From contig VMRT01000018.1 in assembly GCA_007713455.1 (NCBI GenBank), positions 1 through 64,000 of the forward strand: 64,000 bases of DNA. The letters are read 5' to 3'. A program made the position numbers and the translations under genes. Every line of letters begins with the position of its first letter. The first letter of the stretch is position 1. The notes beneath the pieces were generated by a model. It had not been told where the DNA came from, did not search any database, and saw only the letters and a list, made by a program, of their open reading frames with translations. Source of the stretch: Pseudomonas sp. (GTDB lineage Bacteria > Pseudomonadota > Gammaproteobacteria > Pseudomonadales > Pseudomonadaceae). Of this stretch, positions 48,735-56,554 are shown piece by piece.

Positions 48735-49664
48735 ATGCCGCGGTCATCACAAGCCCCGCCACGGCCCCATGCGGGGCAGACCTGCCCGCAGTCGATGAGC
48801 CATTACCTGCCTGGTGAAGCGCGAGCGACCGCACAGCAGCCGCCGATGCAGGACGTGGTGGTGCAGCTGTTCAGCCATCGCACGATCGTCGAACCGATAC
48901 AGGTACCAGCACTGTTGGAGCCGCTGCTGGTGCTGGTACTGGCCGGTGCGGCACGAGTCGAGGAACGTGCGCCGGGTGGGCAATGGAGCGCAGCAACCGT
49001 CAGGGCCGGCGACTTCTTCCTGACCGATACCCACGAGCCGTACGAAATGCGCTGGCAGACGCTGGAAGGTGAGCAATTCGAGGTGATGCACCTGTATCTC
49101 GGCCTGCCGCTCATCGACCAGGCCGCACGGGAACTGCTCGGGCCGCAGAGCACAGCGGTTGCCTTGCGGGACGTCTCCGGCGCCCACGACGACACGGTTC
49201 GCTGGTTGATGGAGAAACTGCACCACGAGCTGGTCGAGCAGCGCCAGCCCAGCCCGCTCTGCGTTCGCGGCCTGGCCCAGGCACTGGCCGTGCATCTGGT
49301 GCGCCACTATCGGGATCGGCAAGACGCCGTCCGGCGCAGCAACGCCTTGCCGGCCTACAAGCTGCGCCGGGTCATCGAGGCGATGGATGCGCAGTTGGCC
49401 GACGATTTCAGTCTTGCTCAGCTGGCACGAACCGCCGAGCTGAGCGAGTACCACTTCAGCCGGATGTTCAAACGAGCCACCGGGCTTTCGCCGTCTCAGT
49501 ACTTCATCGGCCTGCGCATGGCACGGGCGCGACGGCTGCTGATCGAAACGCAGCGCAGCGTCATCGATATCGGGCTGGAAGTGGGCTATTCGAGCCCTAG
49601 CCACTTCTCCCAGGTATTCCGCCGCGAGGTGGGCGTTACCCCCAGCGCCTATCGCCAGGCATGA
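48735..49664 (+). CDS. AraC-family transcriptional regulator
   Basis: Protein of 309 residues: an N-terminal sensor of the AraC-binding/cupin type (about 45-170) and a C-terminal AraC DNA-binding domain with two helix-turn-helix motifs (FSLAQLARTAELSEYHFSRMFKRATGLSPSQYFIGLRMARARRLL; IDIGLEVGYSSPSHFSQVFRREVGVTPSAYR). ATG 48735 follows AGGAG with spacing seven. It is divergent from the truncated SDR and lies just upstream of the alcohol-oxidation cluster; its targets are unknown but the SDR is the usual partner in such pairs. Confidence 0.88.
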   Translation: MPRSSQAPPRPHAGQTCPQSMSHYLPGEARATAQQPPMQDVVVQLFSHRTIVEPIQVPALLEPLLVLVLAGAARVEERAPGGQWSAATVRAGDFFLTDTHEPYEMRWQTLEGEQFEVMHLYLGLPLIDQAARELLGPQSTAVALRDVSGAHDDTVRWLMEKLHHELVEQRQPSPLCVRGLAQALAVHLVRHYRDRQDAVRRSNALPAYKLRRVIEAMDAQLADDFSLAQLARTAELSEYHFSRMFKRATGLSPSQYFIGLRMARARRLLIETQRSVIDIGLEVGYSSPSHFSQVFRREVGVTPSAYRQA

Positions 49665-49693
49665 GCTGCCTTTGCCTGGCGGCAGAACGACAA

Positions 49694-49753
49694 AACCCCG
49701 GCCATGACGACCGGGGTTCTGTTTGCGCAAACCCGACGATCGCCGGGTTTGCG
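49694..49753. terminator. Tandem hairpin terminators between AraC gene and PQQ dehydrogenase
   Basis: Two perfect hairpins in tandem: AACCCCGG / CCGGGGTT (49694-49701, 49711-49718) followed by TCTGTTT, and CGCAAACCCG / CGGGTTTGCG (49726-49735, 49744-49753). They lie between convergent genes and isolate the alcohol-dehydrogenase cluster from its neighbours. Confidence 0.8.
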
Positions 49754-49766
49754 TCACGCAGGCTGA

Positions 49767-51542
49767 TCAGCGCTTGGCGACCAGATCCTTCGGCAGCTTG
49801 AAGGTCCAGACCATACCGCCCTGGTTGAAGTCCTTCACGCGCTTGGCGACCTCGCCGCCCCACAGCGGTACCGCACCACCCCAGCCGGAGAGAACGGAAA
49901 CGTACTGCTCGCCATCCATTTCCCAGGTGACCGGAGAACCGATGACGCCCGAGCCGGTGTTGAACTCGTAGACCTTCTTGCCGGTCTTGGCGTCGAAGGC
50001 CATCAGGTAGCCCTCAGGGTTGCCGGTGAACACCAGATTGCCCTTGGTGGCCAACACGCCGCCCCACAGCGGAGCGTAGTTGTTGTAGCGCCAGACTTCC
50101 TTGCCGGTCTTCGGATCGATTGCGCGCAGCACACCGATGAAGTCGTCGTTGAGCGGCTTGATGGTGAAGCCGGCACCCAGGTAGGCGGCACCCTTCTTGT
50201 AGGATACGCCTTCGTTCCAGATGTCCATGCCCCACTCGTTGGACGGCACGTAGAACAGGCCGGTGTCCTGGCTGTAGGCCATTGGCATCCAGTTCTTGCC
50301 GCCGAGGAAGGACGGTGCGACGAACACCGACTTGCCCTTGTCCGCGTCGGCAGGATTGCCCGGGCGGTGGGCTTCGTCGTAGATCGGACGGCCAGTCTTG
50401 TCCAGGCCCTTGGCCCAGGTGATCTTGTCAACGAACGGGAAGCCACGGATGAACTTGCCGTTGGTGCGATCTAGCACGTAGAAGAAGCCGTTACGGTCTG
50501 CGGTGCCGGCAGCCTTGATGGTCTTGCCGCCGTCCTTGTAGTCGAAGGAGATCAGCTCGTTGACGCCGTCGAAGTCCCAGCCGTCATGCGGGGTGGACTG
50601 GAAGTGCCACTTGATCGAGCCGTCATTCGGGTCCAGCGCCAGACGCGAGGACGAGTACAGGTTGTCGCCAGGTCGCAGGTGCGAGTTCCACGGCGCCGGG
50701 TTACCGGTACCGAACAGCAGCGAGTCGGTGTCCGGATCGTAGTAGCCGCCCAGCCATGGAGCTGCACCGCCGGTCTTCCACAGGTCGCCCGGCCAGGTCT
50801 TGCCGGCTTCGCCGCCGGAGATGCCGCTCTCGACCTTCTTGCCGTCCTTCCAGACGTAACCCATGTGGCCTTCCACGGTCGGACGGGTCCACAGCAGTTC
50901 ACCGTTCTTCGCGTCGTAGGCTTCGATCTTGCCGACCACGCCGAACTCACCACCGGAGACGCCGGTGATCAGCTTGCCATTCACCACCAGCGGCGCGGCG
51001 GTCAGCGAGTAACCGGCCTTGTAGTCGGCGACAGTCTTCTTCCAGACCACCTTGCCGGTGTCCTTGTTCAGGGCGACCAGCTTGGCATCGAGGGTGCCGA
51101 AGATCACCAGATCGCCATACAGCGCGACACCACGGTTGATCACGTCACAGCACGGCATGATGCCGTCGGGCAGGCGGGCATCGTACTGCCACAGTTCCTT
51201 GCCGGTACGGGCGTCCAGTGCATATACACGCGAGTAGGAGCCGGTGATGTACATCACGCCGTCCTTGATCAGCGGCTGCGCTTCCTGACCGCGCTGCTTT
51301 TCACCGCCGAGAGAGAAGCCCCAAACCGGTCGCAACTGATTGATGTTATTGGTATTCAACGTGTCCAGCGTACTGTAGCGCTGGCCCTGCAAACCCAGAC
51401 CGTTGGTGACGATCTGATCGGTGGATTTGGCGTCGTTGAGGATTTCCTGGTCGGTTACGGCCCAGGCGTGCAGGCTGGACATCGCCACCGCGGCGCATAG
51501 CGCCGTCAAGGCGAAGGGCTTGCGAAGACCGGTGTGCTTCAT
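49767..51542 (-). CDS. pedH: PQQ alcohol dehydrogenase, lanthanide type (PedH-like)
   Basis: Protein of 591 residues with a Sec signal peptide (ends SSLHAWA-VT), an eight-bladed propeller with periplasmic PQQ. Adjacent cysteines Cys131-Cys132 (MPCCDV) form the vicinal disulfide over PQQ. The catalytic Asp323 is followed at +2 by Asp325 (WDFDGVNE); the extra Asp is the hallmark of lanthanide-coordinating dehydrogenases (XoxF, PedH), whereas calcium enzymes have Ala or Ser there. Expected to oxidise primary alcohols and aldehydes with a rare-earth cofactor. ATG 51542 is chosen from the signal peptide; a 24-residue extension is rejected. Its leader holds a 15-bp palindrome. Type assignment is from residues, not assay. 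Confidence 0.88.
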   Translation of the reverse strand: MKHTGLRKPFALTALCAAVAMSSLHAWAVTDQEILNDAKSTDQIVTNGLGLQGQRYSTLDTLNTNNINQLRPVWGFSLGGEKQRGQEAQPLIKDGVMYITGSYSRVYALDARTGKELWQYDARLPDGIMPCCDVINRGVALYGDLVIFGTLDAKLVALNKDTGKVVWKKTVADYKAGYSLTAAPLVVNGKLITGVSGGEFGVVGKIEAYDAKNGELLWTRPTVEGHMGYVWKDGKKVESGISGGEAGKTWPGDLWKTGGAAPWLGGYYDPDTDSLLFGTGNPAPWNSHLRPGDNLYSSSRLALDPNDGSIKWHFQSTPHDGWDFDGVNELISFDYKDGGKTIKAAGTADRNGFFYVLDRTNGKFIRGFPFVDKITWAKGLDKTGRPIYDEAHRPGNPADADKGKSVFVAPSFLGGKNWMPMAYSQDTGLFYVPSNEWGMDIWNEGVSYKKGAAYLGAGFTIKPLNDDFIGVLRAIDPKTGKEVWRYNNYAPLWGGVLATKGNLVFTGNPEGYLMAFDAKTGKKVYEFNTGSGVIGSPVTWEMDGEQYVSVLSGWGGAVPLWGGEVAKRVKDFNQGGMVWTFKLPKDLVAKR

Positions 51543-51573
51543 TGCGGCTACCTCTGCGGGTTCATTGTTATGC

Positions 51574-51588
51574 CGGGAAATTTTCCCG
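51574..51588. promoter_or_regulatory. Palindrome CGGGAA-N3-TTCCCG in pedH leader
   Basis: Perfect inverted repeat extended to 8 bp arms (CCGGGAAA-T-TTTCCCGG, 51573-51589), 32-46 bases before the pedH start. The core CGGGAA-N3-TTCCCG recurs at 56428-56442 before pedE. Relative to the predicted pedH promoter (51600-51628) it lies just downstream of the start site, a repressor position. Confidence 0.65.
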
Positions 51589-51599
51589 GTCTGTTGTTG

Positions 51600-51628
51600 A
51601 TTCTTGGTTTGCACCGCCTCGCCAACAA
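51600..51628 (-). promoter_or_regulatory. Candidate pedH promoter
   Basis: On the reverse strand TTGTTG (51628-51623), a 17-base spacer and AAGAAT (51605-51600) make a plausible sigma-70 promoter with a start near 51592, giving a leader of about 50 bases. The -10 is imperfect, consistent with activator dependence. Confidence 0.4.
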
Positions 51629-51649
51629 TTGCCCGCAGTGCCGATTTTC

Positions 51650-51663
51650 CTCCTCCCTTGGTA
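51650..51663. promoter_or_regulatory. 14-bp element shared with pedF/pedE region (copy 1)
   Basis: CTCCTCCCTTGGTA occurs here, 108 bases upstream of pedH, and again at 56356-56369, 112 bases upstream of pedF. In both regions a GGTAGCAA is close by (overlapping here; at 56402 and inverted at 56377 there). Likely an activator site for leftward transcription of both units. Confidence 0.55.
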
Positions 51664-51821
51664 GCAATACGCCGCCGCAGGCCACGAAAGACGCGTGATT
51701 CGGCCCGCCGTCAATGCCGGGCGGCACCGAAAGTCGCACCCATATGGCCTGAAAAGACTATTCCGCTGAGCCCGCCCCACGCCCTACAACGGACGCCCCC
51801 TCGCTCAGAAGGATAAGAGCC

Positions 51822-53060
51822 ATGCTTCGCCCGACATTGGTCATCGCCCTCATCGTCTTCACCTTGCAAAGCGCCCACGCGTCCGAACCGATCCGTCTGG
51901 GTCTCAACTACCCGAGCACCGGCAACTACAAGTCCGAAGGTCTGGAGCTACGCCGTGGCGCCCTGCTTGCCGTCGACCAGATCAACCAGGGTGGTGGTTT
52001 GCTGGGCCGACGCCTGGAGCTGGTCAGCCTGAATTCGGCCGCGCGCGCGGAAAAGGCGCGTGCCAACGTCGACCGTTTCGCCAAACAGGGCGCAGCGATG
52101 ATCTTCGGCGGCGCCAACAGCGAAGAGGCGATGAGCGCCGGCCAGCGCGCACGCGAACTCGGACTGCTGTACTTCCCCACCCTCGGCTACGCCAACGAGA
52201 TCACCGGACGAGACGGCCATCGGCATCTATTCCGCGAATCCAACAGTGCCTGGATGAGCGCGCGGGTACTCGGCGAGTACCTCAGCTGGCACATGCCCAA
52301 CCGCCGCTATCACTACATCAGCCTCGACGATGCCTGGGGCCACAGCATGGAGCAGGCCCTGCGTGAAGCGACCAAGAGCCGCGACCGCGCACGCCACGGC
52401 TACTCGAAGATCGCCGCGCGAGGTGCCCGCCGCGATGACTACCTGAGCGCACTGCAGAAGGCTGCCGCCAGTGATGCGGATGTGCTGGTGATCGTTCTGC
52501 TCGGCCAGGATCTGGTGCAGACCATGCGCCTGGCGCACACCCTGGAGCTGGGCAAGCGCATGCAGATTATCGCGCCCAACCTCAACCAGAGCATCGTCGA
52601 GCAAGCCGGACCGCTGGTGATGGAAAACGTGATCGGCACCGAAGCCTGGACCTGGCGGGTACCGCAGCGCGAGAAAAGCGAAACCGGTCAGGCGTTCGTT
52701 GAGCGCTACATCGCGTTGCATCAGGCCTACCCCGGCAGCACCGCGGCGTCGGCCTACGGCATCGTCCGGCAGTGGGCCGATGCCGTGGGGCGGGCGGGCC
52801 GACTGGATAGCGAAGCAGTCATCGCCGCGCTGGAGAACCATCGCTACAGCCTGCTGAAGGACGAGCAGTACTGGCGCGACTTCGACCACCAGAACGTCCA
52901 GAGCATCTACGCGGTACGGGTTCGCGATCGCAGCGAGATCATGCAGGACCGCTTCAAGCAGGACTACTTCACCATCATCCATCGCATGGATGGCGAGGAA
53001 GCCGCGCCTAGCTTGGACGACTGGCAGCAGGAGCGCGGCGATCAGCTACAGCTGCAGTGA
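51822..53060 (+). CDS. Orphan periplasmic substrate-binding protein (type I fold)
   Basis: Protein of 412 residues with a signal peptide (ends SAHA-SEP) and the Leu/Ile/Val/urea-type binding fold (IRLGLNYPSTGNYKSEGLELRRGALLAVDQINQGGGLLGRRLELV). No permease or ATPase gene is near, so it may serve a sensor or a distant transporter, or bind a cofactor in the periplasm. Proteins of this kind accompany exaA/ped clusters. The gene is divergent from pedH, sharing the 279-base control region. It converges on the metallohydrolase gene across a GC-rich hairpin. Confidence 0.82.
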   Translation: MLRPTLVIALIVFTLQSAHASEPIRLGLNYPSTGNYKSEGLELRRGALLAVDQINQGGGLLGRRLELVSLNSAARAEKARANVDRFAKQGAAMIFGGANSEEAMSAGQRARELGLLYFPTLGYANEITGRDGHRHLFRESNSAWMSARVLGEYLSWHMPNRRYHYISLDDAWGHSMEQALREATKSRDRARHGYSKIAARGARRDDYLSALQKAAASDADVLVIVLLGQDLVQTMRLAHTLELGKRMQIIAPNLNQSIVEQAGPLVMENVIGTEAWTWRVPQREKSETGQAFVERYIALHQAYPGSTAASAYGIVRQWADAVGRAGRLDSEAVIAALENHRYSLLKDEQYWRDFDHQNVQSIYAVRVRDRSEIMQDRFKQDYFTIIHRMDGEEAAPSLDDWQQERGDQLQLQ

Positions 53061-53092
53061 CCGGATGCAGCGACTGGAGTGGAACACCAATA

Positions 53093-53111
53093 GGCGCGCC
53101 GCGGGCGCGCC
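53093..53111. terminator. GC-rich hairpin between convergent genes
   Basis: Perfect stem GGCGCGCC / GGCGCGCC with loop GCG, ending two bases before the stop of the leftward metallohydrolase. There is no U-tract in either direction, so it may terminate weakly or protect 3' ends. Confidence 0.45.
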
Positions 53112-53112
53112 T

Positions 53113-54042
53113 TCACTCGTCGACGCGCTGCAGCGCCATCGCTTCATAGCGCGGATACAGATGGCTGACGCTACGTATCAGCTCATAGCGGGTCAGGCTG
53201 ATGCCGGCGAAGCGCTCGGGAATCGGGCTCTGGATCACCTCGTTCATGTCCGCCCCGCCGCTGGCGGCATCCCGCAGCAAGCCGTCGAGCCAGCCGAGGT
53301 AGTCGCGCATCTGTACGAACGGCGCGGCGTCATCGGCCACCGGGCCATGGCCAGCGACCAGGCGTTTCCAGGGCAGCGCCTCTAGGGTATCGAGGTCTTC
53401 CAGCCAGACATCCAGGCCTGGGCTGTTGGGCGTCGTCAGCGCGCGTTGGTAGAACAGGATGTCGCCGGCGAAGAGCACGCCACTGCGTTCGTCGAGAATG
53501 GCCAGATCGGCACCGGTGTGACCGCGCAGGGCGAGCAGGCGCAGGGAGCGCCCGCCGATCTCCAGCGTGCCGGGCGCCAGGGTCTCGGATGGCAGCACCA
53601 CCTCCGTACCGCGCATCCAGTCACCTACCAGGCGGTACATGTTCTCGGCCATGGCATTGCCCTGCTCGCGCAACAGCTCGGTCGTACCGGCGAGCGCGGC
53701 GATGGGCACATCGGCAAATGCCTGGTTGCCGAGGACGTGGTCGGGGTGATGATGGGTCAGCAGCAGCTTGATGACCGGACGATCGGTAACGCTCGCGATA
53801 GCCGCGCGCATCGCCTCGCCATAACGCCGCGACGGGCCGCTGTCGATCACCACCACGCCGGCCGCGGTGACGATGAAGCCGGTGTTGACGATATTGCCGC
53901 CGTTGGCCTTGTCGAAGTTGTCGGTCGAGCCTTCCAGCAGCCACACGTCATCGGCAATCTGCCGCGGCTGCAGCGTGTAACGCAGCTCGGCGTGTGCGGG
54001 CAGGGTCAGACAGAACGCGAACATCAGGAGCAACAGGCGCAT
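53113..54042 (-). CDS. Quinoprotein relay system zinc metallohydrolase
   Basis: Protein of 309 residues with a signal peptide (ends LPAHA-ELR) and a metallo-beta-lactamase fold: metal motif LLTHHHPDHVLGNQAF, then LRGHTGADLAIL and VAGHGPVADD supply further ligands. It belongs to the family found with PQQ dehydrogenases and SoxYZ-like carriers (quinoprotein relay hydrolase 1). The substrate is not known; a role in processing a carrier-bound intermediate or cofactor is inferred from co-occurrence. It is last of a leftward run pedF - binding protein - SoxYZ-like - this gene. A GGAGG site precedes the ATG. Confidence 0.85.
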   Translation of the reverse strand: MRLLLLMFAFCLTLPAHAELRYTLQPRQIADDVWLLEGSTDNFDKANGGNIVNTGFIVTAAGVVVIDSGPSRRYGEAMRAAIASVTDRPVIKLLLTHHHPDHVLGNQAFADVPIAALAGTTELLREQGNAMAENMYRLVGDWMRGTEVVLPSETLAPGTLEIGGRSLRLLALRGHTGADLAILDERSGVLFAGDILFYQRALTTPNSPGLDVWLEDLDTLEALPWKRLVAGHGPVADDAAPFVQMRDYLGWLDGLLRDAASGGADMNEVIQSPIPERFAGISLTRYELIRSVSHLYPRYEAMALQRVDE

Positions 54043-54095
54043 GACGCCTCCTTGGCTTGGTTGCTGGCTCTCGGAGAGAACGCGAGCTGGTCAGC

Positions 54096-54842
54096 TCAGA
54101 GCGCGGCTTCGAACTCGTTGCCGTTGTTGTCACGCAGCCACAGGCGGGTGTCCTGCGCGCCCTTCACTTCCAGGCTCAGACTCGGATTTTCGGCGACCGC
54201 CGGATACAGTTCCAGCTCCGCCAGGACCTGACCGTCGGCATCGCGCAACTCGGCCTGGTTGAGAAAGAATTCGGGAATGCCGCCGACCAGGCCGTTATCC
54301 ATCGGATGGGAGACCTGCAGGCGCAAACGACTGAAATCGCCGCGGGCGAAGCGCCCACCGATGACCTCACCGAGGCGGTCTTCCCAGCCTGGCTGGGCAC
54401 GCACCACGCTCGGCGCCGTACAGCCGCCACCAGCAGCATCGACCTTGGCCGAACCGATGTGCCAGACACCATCACGGGTCAGCACCGCTGCACGGATAGG
54501 TGTCGCCTGTTCCACGCGTATGCGGATGGCGACCAGCGGCACGACCTGCTCGCCGGGCGTGAAGGTGAAAATACGTGGAATGGGATTGGGGTCGGCCCAG
54601 GCCTCGATACGCACCACCTCGTCACCGAGGGCTCTGGCATCGATGTGCACCGGCACCTGTCGCGAATCCTCGGCGAATGGCGGCACCTGGACCTTTACGC
54701 GCTCGTCGAACACATAGGGCTCGCTGTTGAGCAAGCCCTTGTGGTGGTATTCCCACATCACCGATTGCAGCGGATCGGCCTCCGCCGCCAGGGCGCTCGG
54801 CGCGTGAAAGACCATCAGCAGCAGCAAGACTCGGACGCTCAT
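54096..54842 (-). CDS. Quinoprotein-associated SoxYZ-like carrier protein
   Basis: Protein of 248 residues with a signal peptide (ends SALAA-EAD). The first part resembles SoxY, including a Gly-Gly-Gly-Cys element (VDAAGGGCTAPS, Cys141) like the swinging cysteine arm that carries sulfur intermediates in SoxYZ; the C-terminal ~100 residues resemble SoxZ (RLRLQVSHPMDNGLVG). The two are fused into one chain, and unlike SoxY the cysteine is internal rather than at the C-terminus. No sox genes are near. ATG 54842 follows GAGGAG; a 13-codon extension is rejected. The cargo is unknown. Confidence 0.85.
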   Translation of the reverse strand: MSVRVLLLLMVFHAPSALAAEADPLQSVMWEYHHKGLLNSEPYVFDERVKVQVPPFAEDSRQVPVHIDARALGDEVVRIEAWADPNPIPRIFTFTPGEQVVPLVAIRIRVEQATPIRAAVLTRDGVWHIGSAKVDAAGGGCTAPSVVRAQPGWEDRLGEVIGGRFARGDFSRLRLQVSHPMDNGLVGGIPEFFLNQAELRDADGQVLAELELYPAVAENPSLSLEVKGAQDTRLWLRDNNGNEFEAAL

Positions 54843-54892
54843 GTCGACTCCTCGAACAGCGATCCGCAGCGGGATCGGCATGGCGCGACCGG

Positions 54893-55807
54893 TCAGCGTC
54901 CGGCCACGTCGCTCTCCACATCCTGGTACAACCCGGGCAGCTCGTAGCTCAAGCCGTAGCTGGCGTAGAGCTTTTCCAGCTCGCCTTCTAGAATCAGCGG
55001 CTCCAGCACTTCTTCCAGCGCATAGGCCAGCTGCCGGTTGGATTCATGCACCGCCATGCCAAGATCCCACACCTGCTTGCCCATGTTCGGGTAAGCGTTC
55101 TCGGCGAGCTTCAGGTGCTTGTCGTCGGCCTGCTCGAGCAGCCACTCGATCTCCGCGCGCATGGCCATGGTGGCGTCCACCTCGCCCTGCTGCAGCGCAG
55201 CGAATGCCTCGCGGATGCTCGGGTAGTGGTGGGTGTGCTTCGCCAGTCGGCCCTCGAATACCGAAGACAGGTAGAACGAGGGCACGCTGTCCACTTCGAC
55301 GCCGATCGGGTGATATTGAAAGACCGCCACGCTCGGCACCTCGTCGATGCGGCGGTCGTCATACGCGGTCTGCCAGCGCTCGCGCTGGTAGGGCGCGAAC
55401 ATCACCACCAGCTCGTTGATCACTTCACCCAGCTCGTTGCGCTTGTAGGCGAACTCGCGGTCGTAGGGCACACGCAGCATCACGTCTGCCAGTACGCCAG
55501 GCCGCAGGTAGTGGCCCTTCCAGATGAAGTTGCGCAGGTCGTCGTCGAGGGTTTCGTCCGGCGTTACCCACAGCACTTCCAGCTTCAGGTCCAGCCCCTC
55601 GGCGAGCTTGCGTGCGAGTTCCACATCGACACCGCGCGGCTGGCCATCCTGCTGGTAGCTGTACGGCGGGAAGTTCTCGTACATCGCCACCTTGAGCACG
55701 CCGGATTCGATGATGTCATCGAAGGCGCGTACCTTGACCACGTCCGCCTGCGCCAGTGCGCAGCACAGAGCCAGCCACAGCGACAGAACCAGCCGGACGG
55801 CGTTCAT
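54893..55807 (-). CDS. Quinoprotein-associated substrate-binding protein (SBP type 2)
   Basis: Protein of 304 residues with a signal peptide (ends CALAQA-DVV) and a family 3 solute-binding fold (VLKVAMYENFPPYSYQQDGQPRGVDVELARKLAEGL). This is the 'quinoprotein dehydrogenase-associated' class, related to MxaJ/XoxJ, which in methylotrophs helps assemble or activate the dehydrogenase rather than feed a transporter. ATG 55807 overlaps the pedF stop by one base (TGATG), so it is coupled to pedF. No permease is near. Assembly or activation of PedE or PedH is the likely job (inference). Confidence 0.87.
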   Translation of the reverse strand: MNAVRLVLSLWLALCCALAQADVVKVRAFDDIIESGVLKVAMYENFPPYSYQQDGQPRGVDVELARKLAEGLDLKLEVLWVTPDETLDDDLRNFIWKGHYLRPGVLADVMLRVPYDREFAYKRNELGEVINELVVMFAPYQRERWQTAYDDRRIDEVPSVAVFQYHPIGVEVDSVPSFYLSSVFEGRLAKHTHHYPSIREAFAALQQGEVDATMAMRAEIEWLLEQADDKHLKLAENAYPNMGKQVWDLGMAVHESNRQLAYALEEVLEPLILEGELEKLYASYGLSYELPGLYQDVESDVAGR

Positions 55808-56244
55808 CACTGCTTGGCCGCTTCGCTTTCGATATAGGTCCGGATCGCCCACAGCGCTTCCTGGCTGAGGGTGTCGGCCATGCGCGGCATGTACACGGCA
55901 CCGTCACGGACCGCGCCATTGATCACGCGCTCCTTGTACCACTCGTCGCCGTCGTAGCTGGCTTCCAGCTCACGCAGGTCGGGGGCGATACCGCCGGAAA
56001 TGGCTTCCAGACCGTGGCAACGCGCGCAGTTCTGGTTGTAGGCGGAGGAACCGATCTCGACCGCCAGGTCGTGGTGCTCGTTGGGCGCACGATAGGGGTT
56101 CTCGTCCAGCCATTCTTCACCGAGTTGCGGCAGGCCCTTGGTGTTGACCGCTTGCGGCGTCACGTCGCCATGCGCCAGAACCAGGCCGGACATACCGAGA
56201 ACACCCGCTGCCAGCAGTGAGCGCAAAAAGATCTTGTTATTCAT
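55807..56244 (-). CDS. pedF: Cytochrome c, electron acceptor of PQQ dehydrogenase (PedF/ExaB-like)
   Basis: Protein of 145 residues with a signal peptide (ends SGLVLA-HGD) and one c-type haem motif CARCHG; the sixth ligand is probably the Met in AVYMPRM. It should take electrons from the PQQ dehydrogenases in the periplasm, as cytochrome c550 does for ExaA. ATG 56244 follows GAGGG. It heads the leftward run pedF - MxaJ-like - SoxYZ-like - metallohydrolase and is divergent from pedE. Confidence 0.9.
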   Translation of the reverse strand: MNNKIFLRSLLAAGVLGMSGLVLAHGDVTPQAVNTKGLPQLGEEWLDENPYRAPNEHHDLAVEIGSSAYNQNCARCHGLEAISGGIAPDLRELEASYDGDEWYKERVINGAVRDGAVYMPRMADTLSQEALWAIRTYIESEAAKQ

Positions 56245-56355
56245 GACTACCACCCTCTATTCGAGAACCTGTGCAAGGCAGCCCCACTCGGAGCGCATGG
56301 TGGTCATGTTGGCCGTGTCAGTGCATCGGCAGAATCCTGCTTTGGATGCCTGCAT

Positions 56356-56369
56356 CTCCTCCCTTGGTA
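56356..56369. promoter_or_regulatory. 14-bp shared element (copy 2)
   Basis: CTCCTCCCTTGGTA, identical to 51650-51663. It lies 112 bases before the pedF start and 186 before pedE; the near-equal distance to pedF and pedH (112 and 108) suggests it drives the leftward genes. Confidence 0.55.
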
Positions 56370-56427
56370 CTGGGTTTTGCTACCGCCTCCCGCCCCCCAG
56401 AGGTAGCAAGGCTAAATCAGCAGGGTT

Positions 56428-56442
56428 CGGGAAGGATTCCCG
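56428..56442. promoter_or_regulatory. Palindrome CGGGAA-N3-TTCCCG upstream of pedE
   Basis: Perfect 6-bp arms with a 3-base centre, the same core as 51574-51588. It lies 113-127 bases before the pedE start, roughly -50 to -70 if the AATAAT near 56488 is the -10, an activator position, in contrast to its place in pedH. Confidence 0.65.
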
Positions 56443-56554
56443 GCATCGGCGGGAGCTTTTCCGTGTCGGCGCCCATGGCGCGCTTCCAATAATCGAATCG
56501 CCAGGCCACCGGCATACGGCGGCCTCGTCCGAATCGACCAAGGGAATCGCAACC

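Larger units (their letters stand above)
56245..56554. promoter_or_regulatory. pedF/pedE divergent control region
   Basis: These 310 bases have no gene I can support. They hold copy 2 of the 14-bp element (56356-56369), GGTAGCAA-type half sites at 56377 (inverted) and 56402, the palindrome at 56428-56442, and a poor AATAAT -10 candidate for pedE near 56488. Long in-frame extensions of pedE into this region are rejected. Confidence 0.6.

Noticed and set aside
53093-53111. GC-rich palindrome as a regulator operator
   Set aside because: It lies between two convergent stops, so a 3'-end role is more likely than transcription control.
56138-56554. 139-codon N-terminal extension of pedE
   Set aside because: It runs through the divergent control region with the shared motifs; a normal signal peptide with a ribosome site begins at 56555.
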